From NCBI RefSeq assembly GCF_050947875.1, contig NC_134570.1, positions 241,482,584 through 241,546,583 on the forward strand: 64,000 nucleotides of DNA. The letters run 5' to 3'. Both the position numbers and the translations under genes were made by a program. Below the pieces are notes generated by a model. It was not told the DNA's origin and did not search any database. It worked only from the letters and a program-made list of their open reading frames with translations. The stretch is from Dermacentor variabilis. Taxonomy: Eukaryota; Arthropoda; Arachnida; Ixodida; Ixodidae. Below, piece after piece: positions 10,301-22,356 of the stretch (position 1 is the stretch's first letter; the number at the start of each line of letters is the position of its first letter).

Positions 10301-10798
10301 CATACTAACTAAACGACCACGAGAGCTCCAAGACGAAGACGGCTAGATAGATACTGTCAAAGTGGCAAATCTTCGCCAAGATATGCTTCGCATTAAACAA
10401 AAAGAAACAGAAACATCGTGGCTTAGAATGCACCTCTTATCATCGTGCTTCTTTCTTTGAGCATTGTACACGATGCATCGCGTGGTCCCAGTCTCGAATT
10501 ACGGTTCTCGTGGGCCACAACGAGACCACCCGTGGCGAACCTGCCAATGGTACGAGGTGTGCATGTCTTGTTGCCGCAGCCAAATATCGCCGAGGCACTG
10601 AACTGGAAAGGACGTCGATTACACGGATGATGCCGCACTGTCGTGCCGTCGGCAGATGTGTCCCGCTAGTGAGCGCGTGGCCACGATGAAAATTGAAGAA
10701 GCGTTCGTCTCTCTGCACGTCTCGCACTATTCGCAATGGTTTTGGCTGGTCGGCACCGATGGGGCTCGTTTCTTCCACGCACCGTGCGGGCCACTCAC

Positions 10799-10890
10799 CA
10801 GGTCGGCGATCGACAGCTTCCCGCCGAGCTCCGAGAAGCGCCGCATGGTGGCCAGCGAGATGCACTGCCGCACCATCAGGCAGCCGGCGC
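10799..10890 (-). CDS. Candidate internal host exon, unidentified
   Basis: On the minus strand, a pyrimidine-rich stretch and CAG (10893-10891) precede a 92-bp open reading, which ends at CTG followed by GTGAGTGG (10798-10791). It translates as AGCLMVRQCISLATMRRF then SELGGKLSIADL. The frame is open and GC-rich with both splice signals in place. I do not recognise the protein. No neighbouring exon can be joined with confidence, so this could be a chance open reading. Confidence 0.4.
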
Positions 10891-10899
10891 CTGCGGGAA

Positions 10900-11520
10900 A
10901 AGAACGCGCCGGGGGCAATTCTGTGCCATCTGGTGTGGCGCTTACTCTCTCGGGCTTCCCTACTAAAGGGAAGGCAAATATTAAGTCAAGCTAGAGTGAT
11001 AGATTAGTGCTCGAGAATCTCTGAGAATTATCGCGAACAGAGCCTTAATAATCGAGAAATTAAGATAAATGCAGGACATGATTAGAGACTCTCCCGGGAC
11101 ATTCAAGTACTTGCCCCATGACGAAAGCGCTCCTCAGTTAAAATCTGTCAGTGGTACTCAGCCATTCCTTGCAAAAAAAAAAAAATACTTTCACTGTATT
11201 ATAAGAGGGAATAAAATTCTACTTGTCCAGTTCTCTTTCATTTTCAGAAAAATTACCGACGATTACGTTACTTCCTAATGCGAAATGTGAGCGCAGCAAA
11301 TAAGCTGTTTCACCTTTTGGATAGATTGAGGCAAAGAAATCGAGCAACACATGTATGCGCTATCACATAATTTTTTTTTTATTTTTCACACGTATTCCTT
11401 TAACAAAGACTCCACTAACAGTTCTTGACAGTCATGAAGGAAGCTTTGTGGTCGGAGAAATAGACTGATATATGTTCGACTTGGTACACCAATGCTTGAT
11501 TCTCAAAGACGAGATCTATA
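10900..11520. other. No gene seen
   Basis: AT-rich intergenic or intronic DNA, including a diverged copy (11235-11350) of the repeat at 160-292 and poly-T tracts around 11371. Confidence 0.45.
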
Positions 11521-11549
11521 CAAGTGCCTCGCGAGGTTGTCACAGCCGT

Positions 11550-11755
11550 GGGGGAAGCAGAGGCTAAGCGCCGCCGCCGAGAAGACCCTGCCGTTCGCGC
11601 CGCCGAAGCGGAGGCTCATCGCCGCCGTCGAGAGCAACCAGCAGTAAGCGAGGCTGAAGCAGAAGCTCATCGCCGCCGCCGAGAAGACCCTGCAGTTCGC
11701 GCCGCCGAAGCGGAGGCTCATCGCCGCCGTCGAGAGCAACCAGCAGTAAGCGGAA
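11550..11755 (+). repeat. 51-bp minisatellite, open in one frame
   Basis: Four imperfect copies of a 17-residue unit, like AEAEAHRRRREDPAVRA and AEAEAHRRRREQPAVSE, lie in one plus-strand reading (about 11524-11832). The unit alternates as a 102-bp higher-order pair. The highly charged Arg/Glu repeat resembles STPR-type repeat proteins, but there is no ATG at the start and no other domain. It may be a piece of such a gene or simply a coding-like minisatellite. Confidence 0.55.
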
Positions 11756-11899
11756 GCGGAGGGGGGCGGCGTGTACACCCAGCGGCAAACGATGGGGGCA
11801 GAAGCGCGCGCAGCAAGCGGACAACACGATAAAGGGAGGAGGGAAGAGATAGCAGCGACTGACTGATGCCGCTGACGGCGATAGTGAGTCAACCCCAGC

Positions 11900-12170
11900 T
11901 ATCCGCCACACAAGAACAGGGGGGGGGGGACCCTTTCCTCCTCTTTCTGCATGGCGGCGACGGTGTTCTATGCAGTCACGTTATCTTGACTCTCTAGCGG
12001 CGTCAGCGGCATCCAGCGGTATCAGTCGGTCGCTGCTAGCGCTGGGGGGATGAAAGGGGGGCGGAGCTGGTTACGAGGCCGACGACGACGTCGACGACGA
12101 CGACGACGCCGACGACGACGCGAAACCCAGGAACGGACGCCAAAGAGCTGCGCTCTAAAAAGAACTAATT
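11900..12170. repeat. Dispersed repeat with GAC-rich tract, related to 59700-59885
   Basis: It contains a (GAC)n-like tract (about 12078-12122) and ends acgcgaaacccaggaacgg, then agctgcgctctaaaaagaa. This end matches the one near 59850-59890 (acgcgaaacgcagtaacgg, agctgcgctttaaaagaa). The two share an end and so belong to one repeat family. No coding sequence. Confidence 0.45.
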
Positions 12171-13520
12171 GAAATTGCGAAAGGTTTCGCTTTCGCCCGT
12201 TTCAGCGCCGCCCACACTTTCGCATTTCAGCAGTTTCGTTATCGTGTAGCGCTGCGCTGGTTTTGCTGGCTCGGGAAACGCGCACAAACTTCACGTAGCG
12301 GAGAATTCCATGTGATGTCGCGGGATGCCCGAACGCTCCACTGCACTCGCTCCACCCCACGCCCTCTGTCGGGTGCCGTTTTACTCACCGACGGCAGCAA
12401 AGGGTGGTGATGGCGCATGCAACGTCACGATTCCCCCTGTTGGGTGGCGGGAGATTTCACTTTCGAAAAAGGTATTTGGACCCTTGAGATGCAATTTCTC
12501 CTAAACTAAGTCTTTCCTTGGCACAAAAGAAGCATTGCGATGTCTCTGAAATGGTATTTAAACAGTTCACGTCGACTTATGCCTTTAATGTCCCCATTAA
12601 ACACCCCTCAATGATTAACAGCAGCGCCATCTCCGCGCTAGTTCGCACGCTCTCGCCTCATGATGGTGGGCCCCCTTGTCCGTTGCAGCATAGCAGACGA
12701 CGCCACGCGTTCATGCGAGCGGGGCGATAGTTTGGCGATTTTGTTTTAGCTCCTATTTATTTCCTGTCTCACTGAAGTTACATCCGAGAGCTTTATTTCA
12801 ACCCTGAGATGAAAAGGCGGTACGAACGAAATTTTAGGGGAGCAAAATGTAAAAAAAAAAAGTATTTGCTCAGGAGTCACGACGAGAATAGCGTGGCCGT
12901 ACACGTTCCCGTCTCTACGTACGCGTCTTCGCTCAATGCGGTTTGCGAATCGTCGCAAGTAGCCGTGAAGCATGGCTGCCCCAAAGTATTATTCAGAAAT
13001 AGACGGTACAAACATGTTTTCAGACACAGCCGACTGCTCACTTATACAGCTACATCTTTAAAGCGAACGGAAGCGGTGATTGAAGCAGTCATTCGGGCAT
13101 GATGGCTTCGCCTAGGGCGTTGCAACAAACATTAAATTTTATTACGTTGGAAATGACTGTGCGATAACGTTGAAGCATTCGGCAGCGTTCGCGCACGTTT
13201 TCGCTCAGTTGCTACATTATTTATTTATTTATTTCGTTTAGCCTCAGAATTAGAAGTCCTTCCTATTTTGGTTAGCCAGACCACGAACGGGGCTCATATA
13301 CGTGAGGGCCGGCAGCGTGATTTACACTAACATTGTCTGAACACCTTTGTACACTTGTACCGTCCGATTATTTCTTCAGAAGGCAACTGTTCTTTTGCAG
13401 ACCTTAGCACTGAGCTCGCGCATGGTGAAGTTATATCCAACGAAAGCACACCATCAGCGCACTAATGCGGTCCGCCAAGGACTGTCCCCTGCAATCAAAC
13501 GCTTAAAGTGGTCCTCTGAA
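12171..13520. other. No gene seen
   Basis: Mixed-composition DNA with a short (TTTA)n tract near 13215. Open frames of 70-97 codons show no domains. Confidence 0.45.
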
Positions 13521-13529
13521 AAATGATCT

Positions 13530-13905
13530 TAAACATTCAACAAAAGACCAAAAATGTCCTACATACATTAATTTTAGGTTTAACGCTAAAAGACGGGAAG
13601 AGAGCTGTATGGGTCAGAAAGAAAACAGGGATTGCCGATATTCGAACTGGCATCAAGAGAAGAAAACGGAACTGGGCGAGCCGTGTAATAGATAACCGGT
13701 GGACCATAAGAGTTACAGAATGGATGCCAAGGGAAGGGTAGCACAGTCGAGGACGGCAGATAACTACGTGGGGCGATGAAATTAGGAAATTTGCAGGCGC
13801 AAGTTGGTATCGGTTGGCGCAGGACAAGAGTAATTGGAAATCGCAGGGAGAGGCCTTCGTCCTGTAGTGCACATCAAAATAGGCTGGTGATGACCATCAT
13901 ATATT
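13530..13905 (+). pseudogene. RTE-type LINE, 3' fragment
   Basis: The plus-strand reading gives LTLKDGKRAVWVRKKTGI, RRKRNWASRVIDNRWTI and RVTEWMPREG. After a stop come WGDEIRKFAG and SWYRLAQDKSNWKSQ, ending GEAFVL. This is the C-terminal tail of RTE polyproteins seen intact at 44650-46107. It ends in cctgtagtgcacatc and a tgatgaccatcat tail. It is an old 5'-truncated copy with a stop at 13742. Confidence 0.75.
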
Positions 13906-14640
13906 AATCATGACATTCCCCGAAAACTATTTATTGGGACAACCAATAATGAAAAATCTCAGTAAGGAGATGGTCAATTGTTATCGAATGAGCATTCTTT
14001 TCCCACAGAATTGCCGAAGCTAAAACATTTTTTTTTCCGAAGTACCATCGCGTGCCAGTATAATTTGTTTCTTGGTTATTCCAACAGTTTAATTAACGCT
14101 GCACACTGTATACATTTCCATGGCAAAACGCACGAGCTTAAAAACGGAAATTTAGTCTTTAAGTATCACCCCGTTTTTTCTTATAAATAAAAATGTGCGC
14201 AATATTGCACGAGGAAGATAAACTGCGTCGACATGGTGCGCAACAAAGGAGCGCACGACATCAGCGGTAGCATAGCGCGGTGTGAAAGCTTGGGAATAAA
14301 TACCTCGGGTGTTATTTATAGAAGCCCCCCACTTGCCTCGCAAAGGCCCGTTGAAGTGAGCGCAACCAATCCGGTGAATCCGTAGGTTTCTTCGCTACAC
14401 ATCGCGCTTGCCCGACGGCAGCGTAAAAAAACAAAAGAAACTTTTTATTTCGCCTTCGCTGAAGCGGCAACCGAAGGCGCAGCAACTCGTGACGAAGAGT
14501 CGCAACAGCGCCGAGGAGGCGCCCTGCTCTTAACGCGCGCTGACGACGGAGGCTACCGTCACCACGCGGGTTATTTGCAAAGAAAATGGCACCGGAGAGA
14601 CTTTCGAAAGAACAACAAAATGGAAAAGCGCGCGCTTTCG
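13906..14640. other. No gene seen
   Basis: AT-rich DNA, then a GC-richer part from 14450 on. No domain-bearing frame. Confidence 0.4.
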
Positions 14641-14860
14641 CGTGACGTCATGAATCCAATCGGAAAGGGGCGGCGAAGGGCGCGGGAGAAAAGCCCGTAC
14701 ATGGTCAATGCGCCCGTCCGTCCCGCCCTTGTCCGCCCGCGTGCGGACACCCGTGTCGTGCGTGACACGGCGGGTGGTGTCCGGTGCACGCTCAATCCGA
14801 GCGAGCGGATCGCACGCGCACTCCTATTGGGCGACGCGGCCTGTTGACAGCTGGCAACCG
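14641..14860. promoter_or_regulatory. CpG-rich, CCAAT-containing block
   Basis: The block is GC-rich and CpG-dense, with tgacgtca (CRE-like, near 14644), ccaatcgg, ggggcggcg (GC box-like) and cctattggg. A 55-bp core (14700-14753) recurs inverted at 43602-43660, so it may be a repeat rather than a unique promoter. No downstream first exon can be named. Confidence 0.3.
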
Positions 14861-14879
14861 TTCGGCGGAGCAAAGGTGC

Positions 14880-17800
14880 TCAAGGTTGCCAACTACATTT
14901 GACAGCGTACTGCAGCAGACAACGCTGGCACATTTTTGCATATGTGATTTCAAGCTTTCACGTGAGTGTGAAAATTCGACTCTAGGCTGCCACATTTTGT
15001 TCTGCAGCCGCATGTGTTGCACTGGCACCGCCATCCTTCTTCGAAACACTGCACAGACATCTTATCTGAGCCACCCTTTAAATATGTATTGCAATCTCAT
15101 CATATCGGCAACATGCGGCATATTCTCGGACGATTACATTGAGTGCGCGCTGCCTTCGCTGGTTGAGCAAAATCTCTCGAGTTACCCAACGTGCTGCGTT
15201 CTACGCCACACGAAAGTGGCAGTGTCGCCGGAAGCGATTCGTCCGAAATGCCCGTGTTCGGCGCGATGGCGCAGTTTCTGTACAGCTAGTTACAACTTGC
15301 AAGAATACGAAACACACGCACATCTGTCGCGGAATACAGCTGCACAGGTCGCCAAGACACCCCTCTTTACCATTGAGCACGCGTTTGGGCCTCCGAGTAC
15401 AGCTAGCTGACATGCTTACATTTGCTTGCTCATGCCTTTGTTTTTCACTCTGCCAATTTTAAGAGAGTGCTAAAAGCACTTGGATGCATGAAATGCCCTT
15501 TGCTTTTTTTTACATACATAATGCCACCAAAGATGAGGCATCAAACATGCAGATTAAAAATGTAATACTTGCTGCTTATAAACTTTCCAAACAAAATATA
15601 ACCTTAAATGATGTGCTCAGCGATGAATGAAGTTCTCACTGTGTGCAATAAAGCTGTGCATAAGTGGTTAACTTTATGCAACAAGGAAATGAAGGTTAAG
15701 CAGTGAGTGTACAATTCATTATGACTGGCATAAAATCAATATGTATGTATAGCGGTGACCTTATGCAGATATATACTCACGACATGTTTCCAAAGAGAGT
15801 ATTTATTTGAAAGCAAATAATTTATATTGCTGACAAGAGAACTTATTTTGAGTGAAATCAAACATTTGTATTTTTTCTTGCCAGCCTGGGTGGCCAATCT
15901 GTTGCCACATTACTACTTAGACATACGTAATTTAACATTTCTACAATGTACAAAACATTACCAAAGTGCACAAAATTAAGCAGCATCATGACAGGCGTGC
16001 TCCCTCTCTCAACCATGGCAGCAAACAAGGATGTTCGACTTGGGACTGTTTGATACTGTCAGCATCATACAAGCATGTTCTATTTTGATTGCTCTACATG
16101 TAAAAAATAAGCACACACAGGATGCACATCATACATGAACTATTGTAAGCTCTAGTCACGTTATTTGAGTTAGTTGGGCATGAGCTGCATGTTGTTTATG
16201 TATTTATGCAGTAACAACCTAGCTAGCTGATGCACAGCCGTATTTTAGGAAAATGAAAATATGCATATATAACATAAGCAGCTGGCCACTACCTGCATTT
16301 ATTTGAAAGCAAACCGAGATTATCAAGTGACTTAGCTTAGCAGTAAGTCCAGTGACCTCTCGTGGTGTGAAAAGGTTGATGTAGTTAGTAGTTTTGTGTT
16401 TGTTTTTCTTAATTAGTCGCTGCTTTAACATGCACATGACAATGAAATGAAGGCTCATATGGCGGAAGACAGGGCCACACAAGAAGTTAGGAAACATTCA
16501 TTGCCATTTTTTTTATTGCATAACAAACCAGCGAATAGTTCCTGAGGTTCAGTTTCGTGAATAAAGCACGAGGTGTTCTGCATAAAACTGGAAGATTGTT
16601 GTGCTCCGTTATCTATTCCACTATTCGGGTAGCCAAATGAATGACACCCCCATTAACACTGTGATAGCACAGAAATTTGCAGTCAAGAGGCCGAATGGCT
16701 CAGCCTCTGTGCCAAATGTAAAATTGTTCCTGAAGAAAACACATACTGGTGAATTGGGTATGCATTCACATCTACTATTCAAATCCACACATCACAAGTA
16801 ATCTTTCATTCCTTGGCGCATTGATCACCATTGTACAGACTGTTTCAGCACTGTGTGTGTGCAGTAATATAACTTGGCAAATCAAAGCTGTGGTTATTCA
16901 GTACACTGAAATCAGCTTTTCATGTGGGTTAGATAATATAATGCTCCTACATATGGGTCAGCTTCGTATTATCAGCCGCTTTGTTTACTAGTTGTTCACT
17001 GTTACGCGTGGACTATACGTTGCCACTGGATAATGCTGTATTCCTGCATGCACGCTAGAACAGCTTGGCTATGCACAAACAACGCTTTACATCGCGCTTA
17101 AATTAAGGTGGCGTAGATTTGCTGTCAGAATGTGCTTATAAGCATAACTGCTGAGCATTAAAACATCGTTTCAAATGTAAGGATGGATGCGCAGCTTTGC
17201 AGGTGTGATATCTTACATTTATAGTGCAAGGACACATTGATGGACAGGAAGGATAGCACACAAATCCTCGTGTTGTGACTTCGCAGCCACAATGCAAGTA
17301 GTTTTCTGTGGTTTCTAGCTATAAACATGTGAAGGCATCTGTAAATTCAAAACTCTATTAACTAAACGGAGACACCATGAAAAGCAACATAACACTAAGG
17401 TGTACACATTTTTTTGTCCCATCAGCTCTTTGTGGTGCAGGTCGAATATGTATACGCACTATTAGTAGCTGAAAAGAGCATGCATTTCACATTTAGAGCT
17501 CAGAATTGTGAATGTTAAAGATTTTGAATGTGTGAGGCATACATATGATACCTTGTCCAATGCTTTGCACACAGATAGCTATGTTTGGCACAACTTATGT
17601 AGAACATTCATAGTGGACTACTGCATACAAAATCCGTTTTGCACCTCTCCTTTGATATTCTACCCTCCAACACAGTAGTAGAGCGTGGAATTTTTCTTTG
17701 TCAATATTCAAAAGGGAAACAGGTTTTCGGCATCACACATCTCAATCTTCCACACATGGCATTTATTGCATGTTCTGAATGTGCACTCATTGCCTGTAGT

Positions 17801-18548
17801 ACATCTTCGAATGTGAAAATAGTTTGTTTGACATAGTTTTGCCTGTATATTTTTAACTTACCCATAAGTTCTCTGCTTTACTTGTATATACCTCCTTCAG
17901 TACTGGTACCTGTGCTGTGCTTTCATTAGCGTAGTAAATGTTTTGAAAGCTGTTAATTCAAAAAATAGGAAGGCTATCCAATATAAACAAGAATCTTGTA
18001 GGCAGCAGTAAGCTTACAGATAGATGAAAGTGCACCAGAAAAACATTCAATGGGCGTATCTTGCAGGCCCAAGTCAGTTTAATGCACATTATTTGCTAAT
18101 GACTGTTGGCAGAATGAACACGAATTTAGAGAATAAAGAACTTATCAGGCACATAATGCTTGCACTTGTGCTATTGTTCGCTTTAAACTGAAGGCTCGTG
18201 CCAAAACAGGTGACACGAACCTGAAAATCAAATAGGCCGGATATACAAAGTAACGGCAAAATTTCGTTTACCAAATTCTGCCTGCATTAGTAACACGACC
18301 ATAGCTAGCCAGTGAGGAAGAACTCTAGGCAAAATTTCTTTCACGCAGTTCTGCTGGCTGCCAGCAGACTATCATATATCACCATACCTGTGACACTCAG
18401 TTGTTATTACTTGTCTTATGGGTTCATTTTTGCATTCGTATTTCTGAGGAGGAAGAGAAAGAAGTGCCCAGAGCTCACTGGTGCTCTGGCCCTCTGGCTG
18501 TCATGCAATTTTTTACGTTCTTGCCATTTTCGTGAGCGTCATTTTATC
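14880..18548. other. Long AT-rich stretch without recognisable genes
   Basis: An open frame of 208 codons overlaps its start (14784-15410) but has no domain and mixed composition. The rest (15.4-18.3 kb) is AT-rich, with short frames only, and could be intron or intergenic DNA. I saw no transposon motifs in it. Confidence 0.5.
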
Positions 18549-18560
18549 AAGGATGAGCAA

Positions 18561-18801
18561 TAATAATAATAATATTTGGGGTTTTACGTGCCAAAACCAC
18601 TTTGTGATTATGAGGCACGCCGTAGTGGAGGACTCCGGAAATTTTGACCGCCTGGGGTTCTTTAACGTGCACCTAAATCTAAGCACACGGGTGTTTTCTC
18701 ATTTCGCCCCCATCGAAATGCGGCCGCCGTGGCCGGGATTCGATCCCGCGACCTCGTGCTCAGCAGCCCAACACCATAGCCACTGAGCAACCACGGCGGG
18801 T
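18561..18801 (-). mobile_element. Ruka-type SINE with 12-bp target duplication
   Basis: A near-complete minus-strand copy: (TAA)n tail at 18561, tttggggttttacgtgcc, body, then gattcgatcccgcgacctcg (B box) and the tRNA-like head ending accacggcggg. The duplication aaggatgagcaa is exact at 18549-18560 and 18802-18813. It differs from the copy at 58315-58551 by only about three substitutions. It sits just upstream of the ATG used for the LINE ORF1 at 18806. Confidence 0.9.
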
Positions 18802-18805
18802 AAGG

Positions 18806-20183
18806 ATGAGCAAGATGATGTTTCCACGACCAGCTGAACAAGGTCAGTCGTCTACTCTATCGCTAATTTTCGGACAACGTGCCTTTGGAAGCTCGGACCA
18901 GCTCGATTCCTGGGAGAGCTCAACGCCAGAAGCCATGGACTCTGACAGTGAGTACAGCGTAGTCATGGGCCGTCATATGAAGAAGATGCGCCGTATGTCG
19001 ACTGAGGTGCCTTCATCGAATCAGAGTGAGCAAGAATCCTTCATGGCCTCTTACGTGCCGCTCTCACCGTCACACAGCATGAACTCCTGGCAATTTCTAA
19101 TAGAATGTTTTGAAAATGTGGCCCCTAGGCAAATAAAAGAAATCAGGATCAACGCTCGCAAGAACATCCTGACAATAGATGTGAATATTTCCGCAATACT
19201 TGAGAAGTTAAAGACCATTCCACAGTTAGGCGCAATCCCCGTCCGCTTCTTTATTACTTACGGGAAGGAGACAACAACTGGAGTGATTTCCGACGTGGAG
19301 CTTGAAATCAAGCATGCGGGCCTCAAGAGTCTTTTGAGGTCATCGGTGCGCATTCTTGAGATTCACCGCTTGGGGCACTCCCGATGCATCAAGTTAATAT
19401 TTGCTTCTTCGACATTAGCAGCGTCTGTCAAAGTGGGCTACGTGATACACCGAGTACGACCATTCATTCCGAGGCTTATTCAGTGCCGGAAATGTCACAA
19501 GATAGGACACGTGAGCACCATTTGTAGAAGCAAGGCCAGCTACTCGCGTTGCGGTGGAGAGCATGATACCACCTACTGTGAGGCGTTCTCATTTAAATGT
19601 CCCAACTGTATTGGCTCTCCCGAAGCGACTTCGAAGGAGTGCCCGAAGATGAAACAAGAAGTTCGTATTCTTCGAAAAATGGCAAGAGACCAATCTTCAC
19701 GTAAAGAGGCTGCTCAATCTGTTAGCCACAGTGACAACGCTCGCGACAGAAGCATCACAAAACCATTTCAGAAGAACTACATAGCGTGGCACAGGCACTA
19801 CGACCACCTCTGCTTGTGCTTGCATCGAGGATGGTAACGGCGCCTACTGATAATTCAAGGTCGACGACAGCACGCGGCAAACATTCACCTCCACCGGCTG
19901 ATACAGACACGGAATGGTCGTTGCTGCCCTCTAGACCTACGGCCATGCCAGCAGACCCTAGTGGTCCTCTGCGCCATGAAGCCAAGAATTATAGGGCCTA
20001 TGAAACCGGCGACACTACGGGCAAGGAAGGAGATGAACACAATGAGAAGGAGAGTGTACAGAAACTGTTAAAGCACCTGGTAGAATCAATGCGCGTGATT
20101 CTCGGTGGTCTCGAAAATCCGGCCGCTAAATGTGCCCTGCAAGTGCTTGCCGTGCTGGAGCCGCTTATCGCAGCTCTTTATAT
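18806..20183 (+). pseudogene. LINE1 ORF1 (Gag-like, CCHC), I/Jockey group
   Basis: Open from 18806 to about 19780, then one base out of frame to 20183, where element D interrupts it; the last codons and stop lie across D (YML-stop, continuing at 41925). An RRM-like middle is followed by knuckles CRKCHKIGHVSTIC, YSRCGGEHDTTYC (first Cys read as Tyr) and CPNC...KEC at about residues 227-285. This is the nucleic-acid-binding ORF1 of I/Jockey-type LINEs. The SINE lies directly upstream. A single frameshift and the altered knuckle mark it as inactive. Confidence 0.75.
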
Positions 20184-20602
20184 TGTCACGTGGTAGTGAC
20201 TGAGAAGAAAGCAGCCAAACTGAAAAACACGAAACTAGCGTTTTATTGGGCAAACTTGCGCCCTCAAAAACAGGCTACACTCAAAGAACGGCGACAGCGG
20301 CGAACACAGTCGGCGATCGTCGAAAATCTGATCAGCGGGCAAAGCGCGTCGGCTTTATAGATCAGCCGTCGAACGTTCCAGAGTAACCGCTGGGACCCGC
20401 GTGTCTTCCGAAAAGTTCTACATTTTTCGCGCCGCGCACACATGCGATCAGATTACACAAGGTTCGGCCACAGACAGCGGATGGAAGCATCGATAACTTT
20501 CCAGAAACTTCCAATACATGCAGGCGTGTCCTGCGCTGTGCGATAACATTTGTTAAGCGGTGAAACGTGTCGCTCGATAAAGACAAACAAGTACACGTGT
20601 CA
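20184..20602 (-). mobile_element. Element D, 3' LTR
   Basis: 419 bp reading tgtcacgtgg...cacgtgtca on the plus strand, so TG...CA on the minus strand. Target duplication ATAT at 20180-20183 and 41925-41928. The partner LTR is the truncated copy at 41557-41924. Confidence 0.85.
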
Positions 20603-20618
20603 ATACCCCCCCCCCTCT
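20603..20618 (-). promoter_or_regulatory. Element D polypurine tract
   Basis: accccccccccctctta on the plus strand is a purine run on the minus strand directly inside the 3' LTR, the primer site for plus-strand DNA synthesis. Confidence 0.65.
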
Positions 20619-20629
20619 TACAGAGCATC

Positions 20630-20916
20630 TTACCCGATGCTACAAACGAAAGTAATAAATGAAAACACCCGTAGCGAAGAAAACAACAAAATAGGGAAGG
20701 TCGTCAGCGTCCGTAAAATGGTTTAAGTGGACCACCACGTGGACCACTTCAGATCGTGCGCGGCGCCGCTGTGAATGCGAAATGCCGTCTGGCACGACCT
20801 CATAGTCCAGTGCGCCAATACGTCGAATGACCTTGTAGGGTCCCAAACAGCGTCACAATAGTTTCTCACTCAGCCCTCGTCGGCGTATCGGGTCCAAACA
20901 CAAACACGGTCGCCGG
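20630..20916 (-). pseudogene. Element D integrase C terminus
   Basis: From 20916 down the minus strand reads GDRVCVWTRYADEG and, after a frame change, GPYKVIRRIGALDYEVVPD. This is the GPY/F module that follows the integrase core. It joins, across element A, to EYQPG at 40071, and the 4-bp duplication CCGG marks the junction. Frame breaks make it non-functional. Confidence 0.7.
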
Positions 20917-21500
20917 TGTTGCAAATGGGTCGCAAGCCCCAAGGGTAGCGTTGGCCTGGCGGCCTGGGGCACAGCTGGAAGCTTCCGAAGGTCCTGGCAA
21001 AGGATGAGTCGACTGCTAACAGAACAACTTGTTTATTCTAGCATCGCAAAAGAGCGGCCGGTCAGGTCGACCGAAGTGGAGAAACGGGAGACCACGTTAC
21101 TCGACTGAATAAATCGAAGCTTCTCTCTTGGCGTCCGGGGGCAGCTGCTTTTATACTCTCGGAGTCGAGGGCAAGAAGGAACGGCTCGGAAGAGGCGCAC
21201 GTGACGGCGGCGCACGGACACGTTGTGACAAGTGACAAGTATCCGCCGGGCCGGCGCCGCTCAGACCTCCTCGCTTCACAGTTGGGGAGCTCCTCTCCCC
21301 GGCTGCCGCGCTTTGACAAGCGTGGGTACCAACATGCACACACACACGAAGACACGCGGCATTGAAACATGCCTGTACGCGCTTAGCAGGAGGTGTTGGG
21401 GCAGCGCTGAACTGGCCAAAATGTCCGCCGCTGTGAACGAAGCCCCGGCGTCCGTTGCATCCGCGCCGGCTATATCGCACGTCGGAGGCGAAACGTAACA
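20917..21500 (-). mobile_element. Element A, 3' LTR
   Basis: 584 bp, TGTTACG...TTGCAACA on the minus strand. It pairs with 39485-40070; I count 11 substitutions and one 2-bp indel. Target duplication CCGG at 20913-20916 and 40071-40074. It contains an AATAAA on the plus strand, and ATAC/TATA-like sites in both orientations. Confidence 0.9.
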
Positions 21501-21579
21501 GACCGCCCCGCCGGGAGAAGGGGATCCCGATGGTCAGGGGACTGCCTCCGCTGTCCGTAGGGATGTCACTCGATGATGC

Positions 21580-22350
21580 TCATAACCGAAGTCGGTCGTC
21601 CCTCGGCGTTTCTTGGGCGCAGCGCACCGAGAAGGCCTCGTTCTCACGTTCAGGTTCACACAGGACACTGCAAAGTGACTTCGGGAGAGTTGCCTTTTTT
21701 TTCTCGTTCCCAGCAAGCGTTAGAACTACGCCGAAACTCAACCGCTCAGTCAGCAAGCACGACACAACCCTCACTAAGCCATGCCAGGCTCTTGTCCTTG
21801 TCTCCTCCCAGACGACTGTTTGGGGCTCTGTTTTTCTTAGAGCATCCGTCAGGGGAGCCGCGATATCAGAGTACCTGGGGATGTACCTCTGATAGTAGCC
21901 GGCGACACCTAAGAACGACCGAATATCGGTCTTCGTGCGCGGTTGCGGGAAGTCTCGCACAGCGGCCACCTTTATTTCAGAGGGGCGGCGACGACCCCGT
22001 CCAATCACGTGACCGAGGTAGACAACCTCGGCCTGTGCTAACTGGCACTTGGGAGCCTTGACTGTCAAGCCCGCTTCGCGCAGGCGGGTTAGCACTGCCC
22101 TCAAGTGTGCAGTATGCTCAGACCAGGATGCGGAGAATATCGCTACGTCGTCTAAATACGGTAACGCGAATTCTTCCTGTCCCCGCAACACTTTGTCCAT
22201 GAGGCTTGAAAATCAGTATGGCACGTTCTTCAAACCAAAACTCAAAACTTTAGGACCGGATGTTTCCATTGGTGAAATGAACGCCGCATACCTACTAGCC
22301 TCTTCTGTGAGTGGAACCTGCCAATAATTCCTGACAAGATCTAGGGTGGA
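21580..22350 (-). pseudogene. Element A reverse transcriptase, C-terminal two thirds
   Basis: Minus-strand reading from about 22350: STLDLVRNYWQVPL, then SFGLKNVPY, a stop, SSLMDKVLRGQEEFALPYLDD (catalytic YLDD, about 22130), LGHVIGRG and SFLGVAGYYQRYIP. After residues TEPQTVVWEE the RNase H that should follow is not recognisable, so the 3' end looks deleted or scrambled before the LTR at 21500. At least two stops interrupt the reading. The domain continues directly from the integrase-RT reading at 22357-22995. Confidence 0.8.
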
Positions 22351-22356
22351 AATAAA

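Noticed and set aside
14784..15410. 208-codon plus-strand ORF as a gene
   Set aside because: No domain, Cys-rich mixed composition, and it spans a CpG-rich repeat core and AT-rich DNA.
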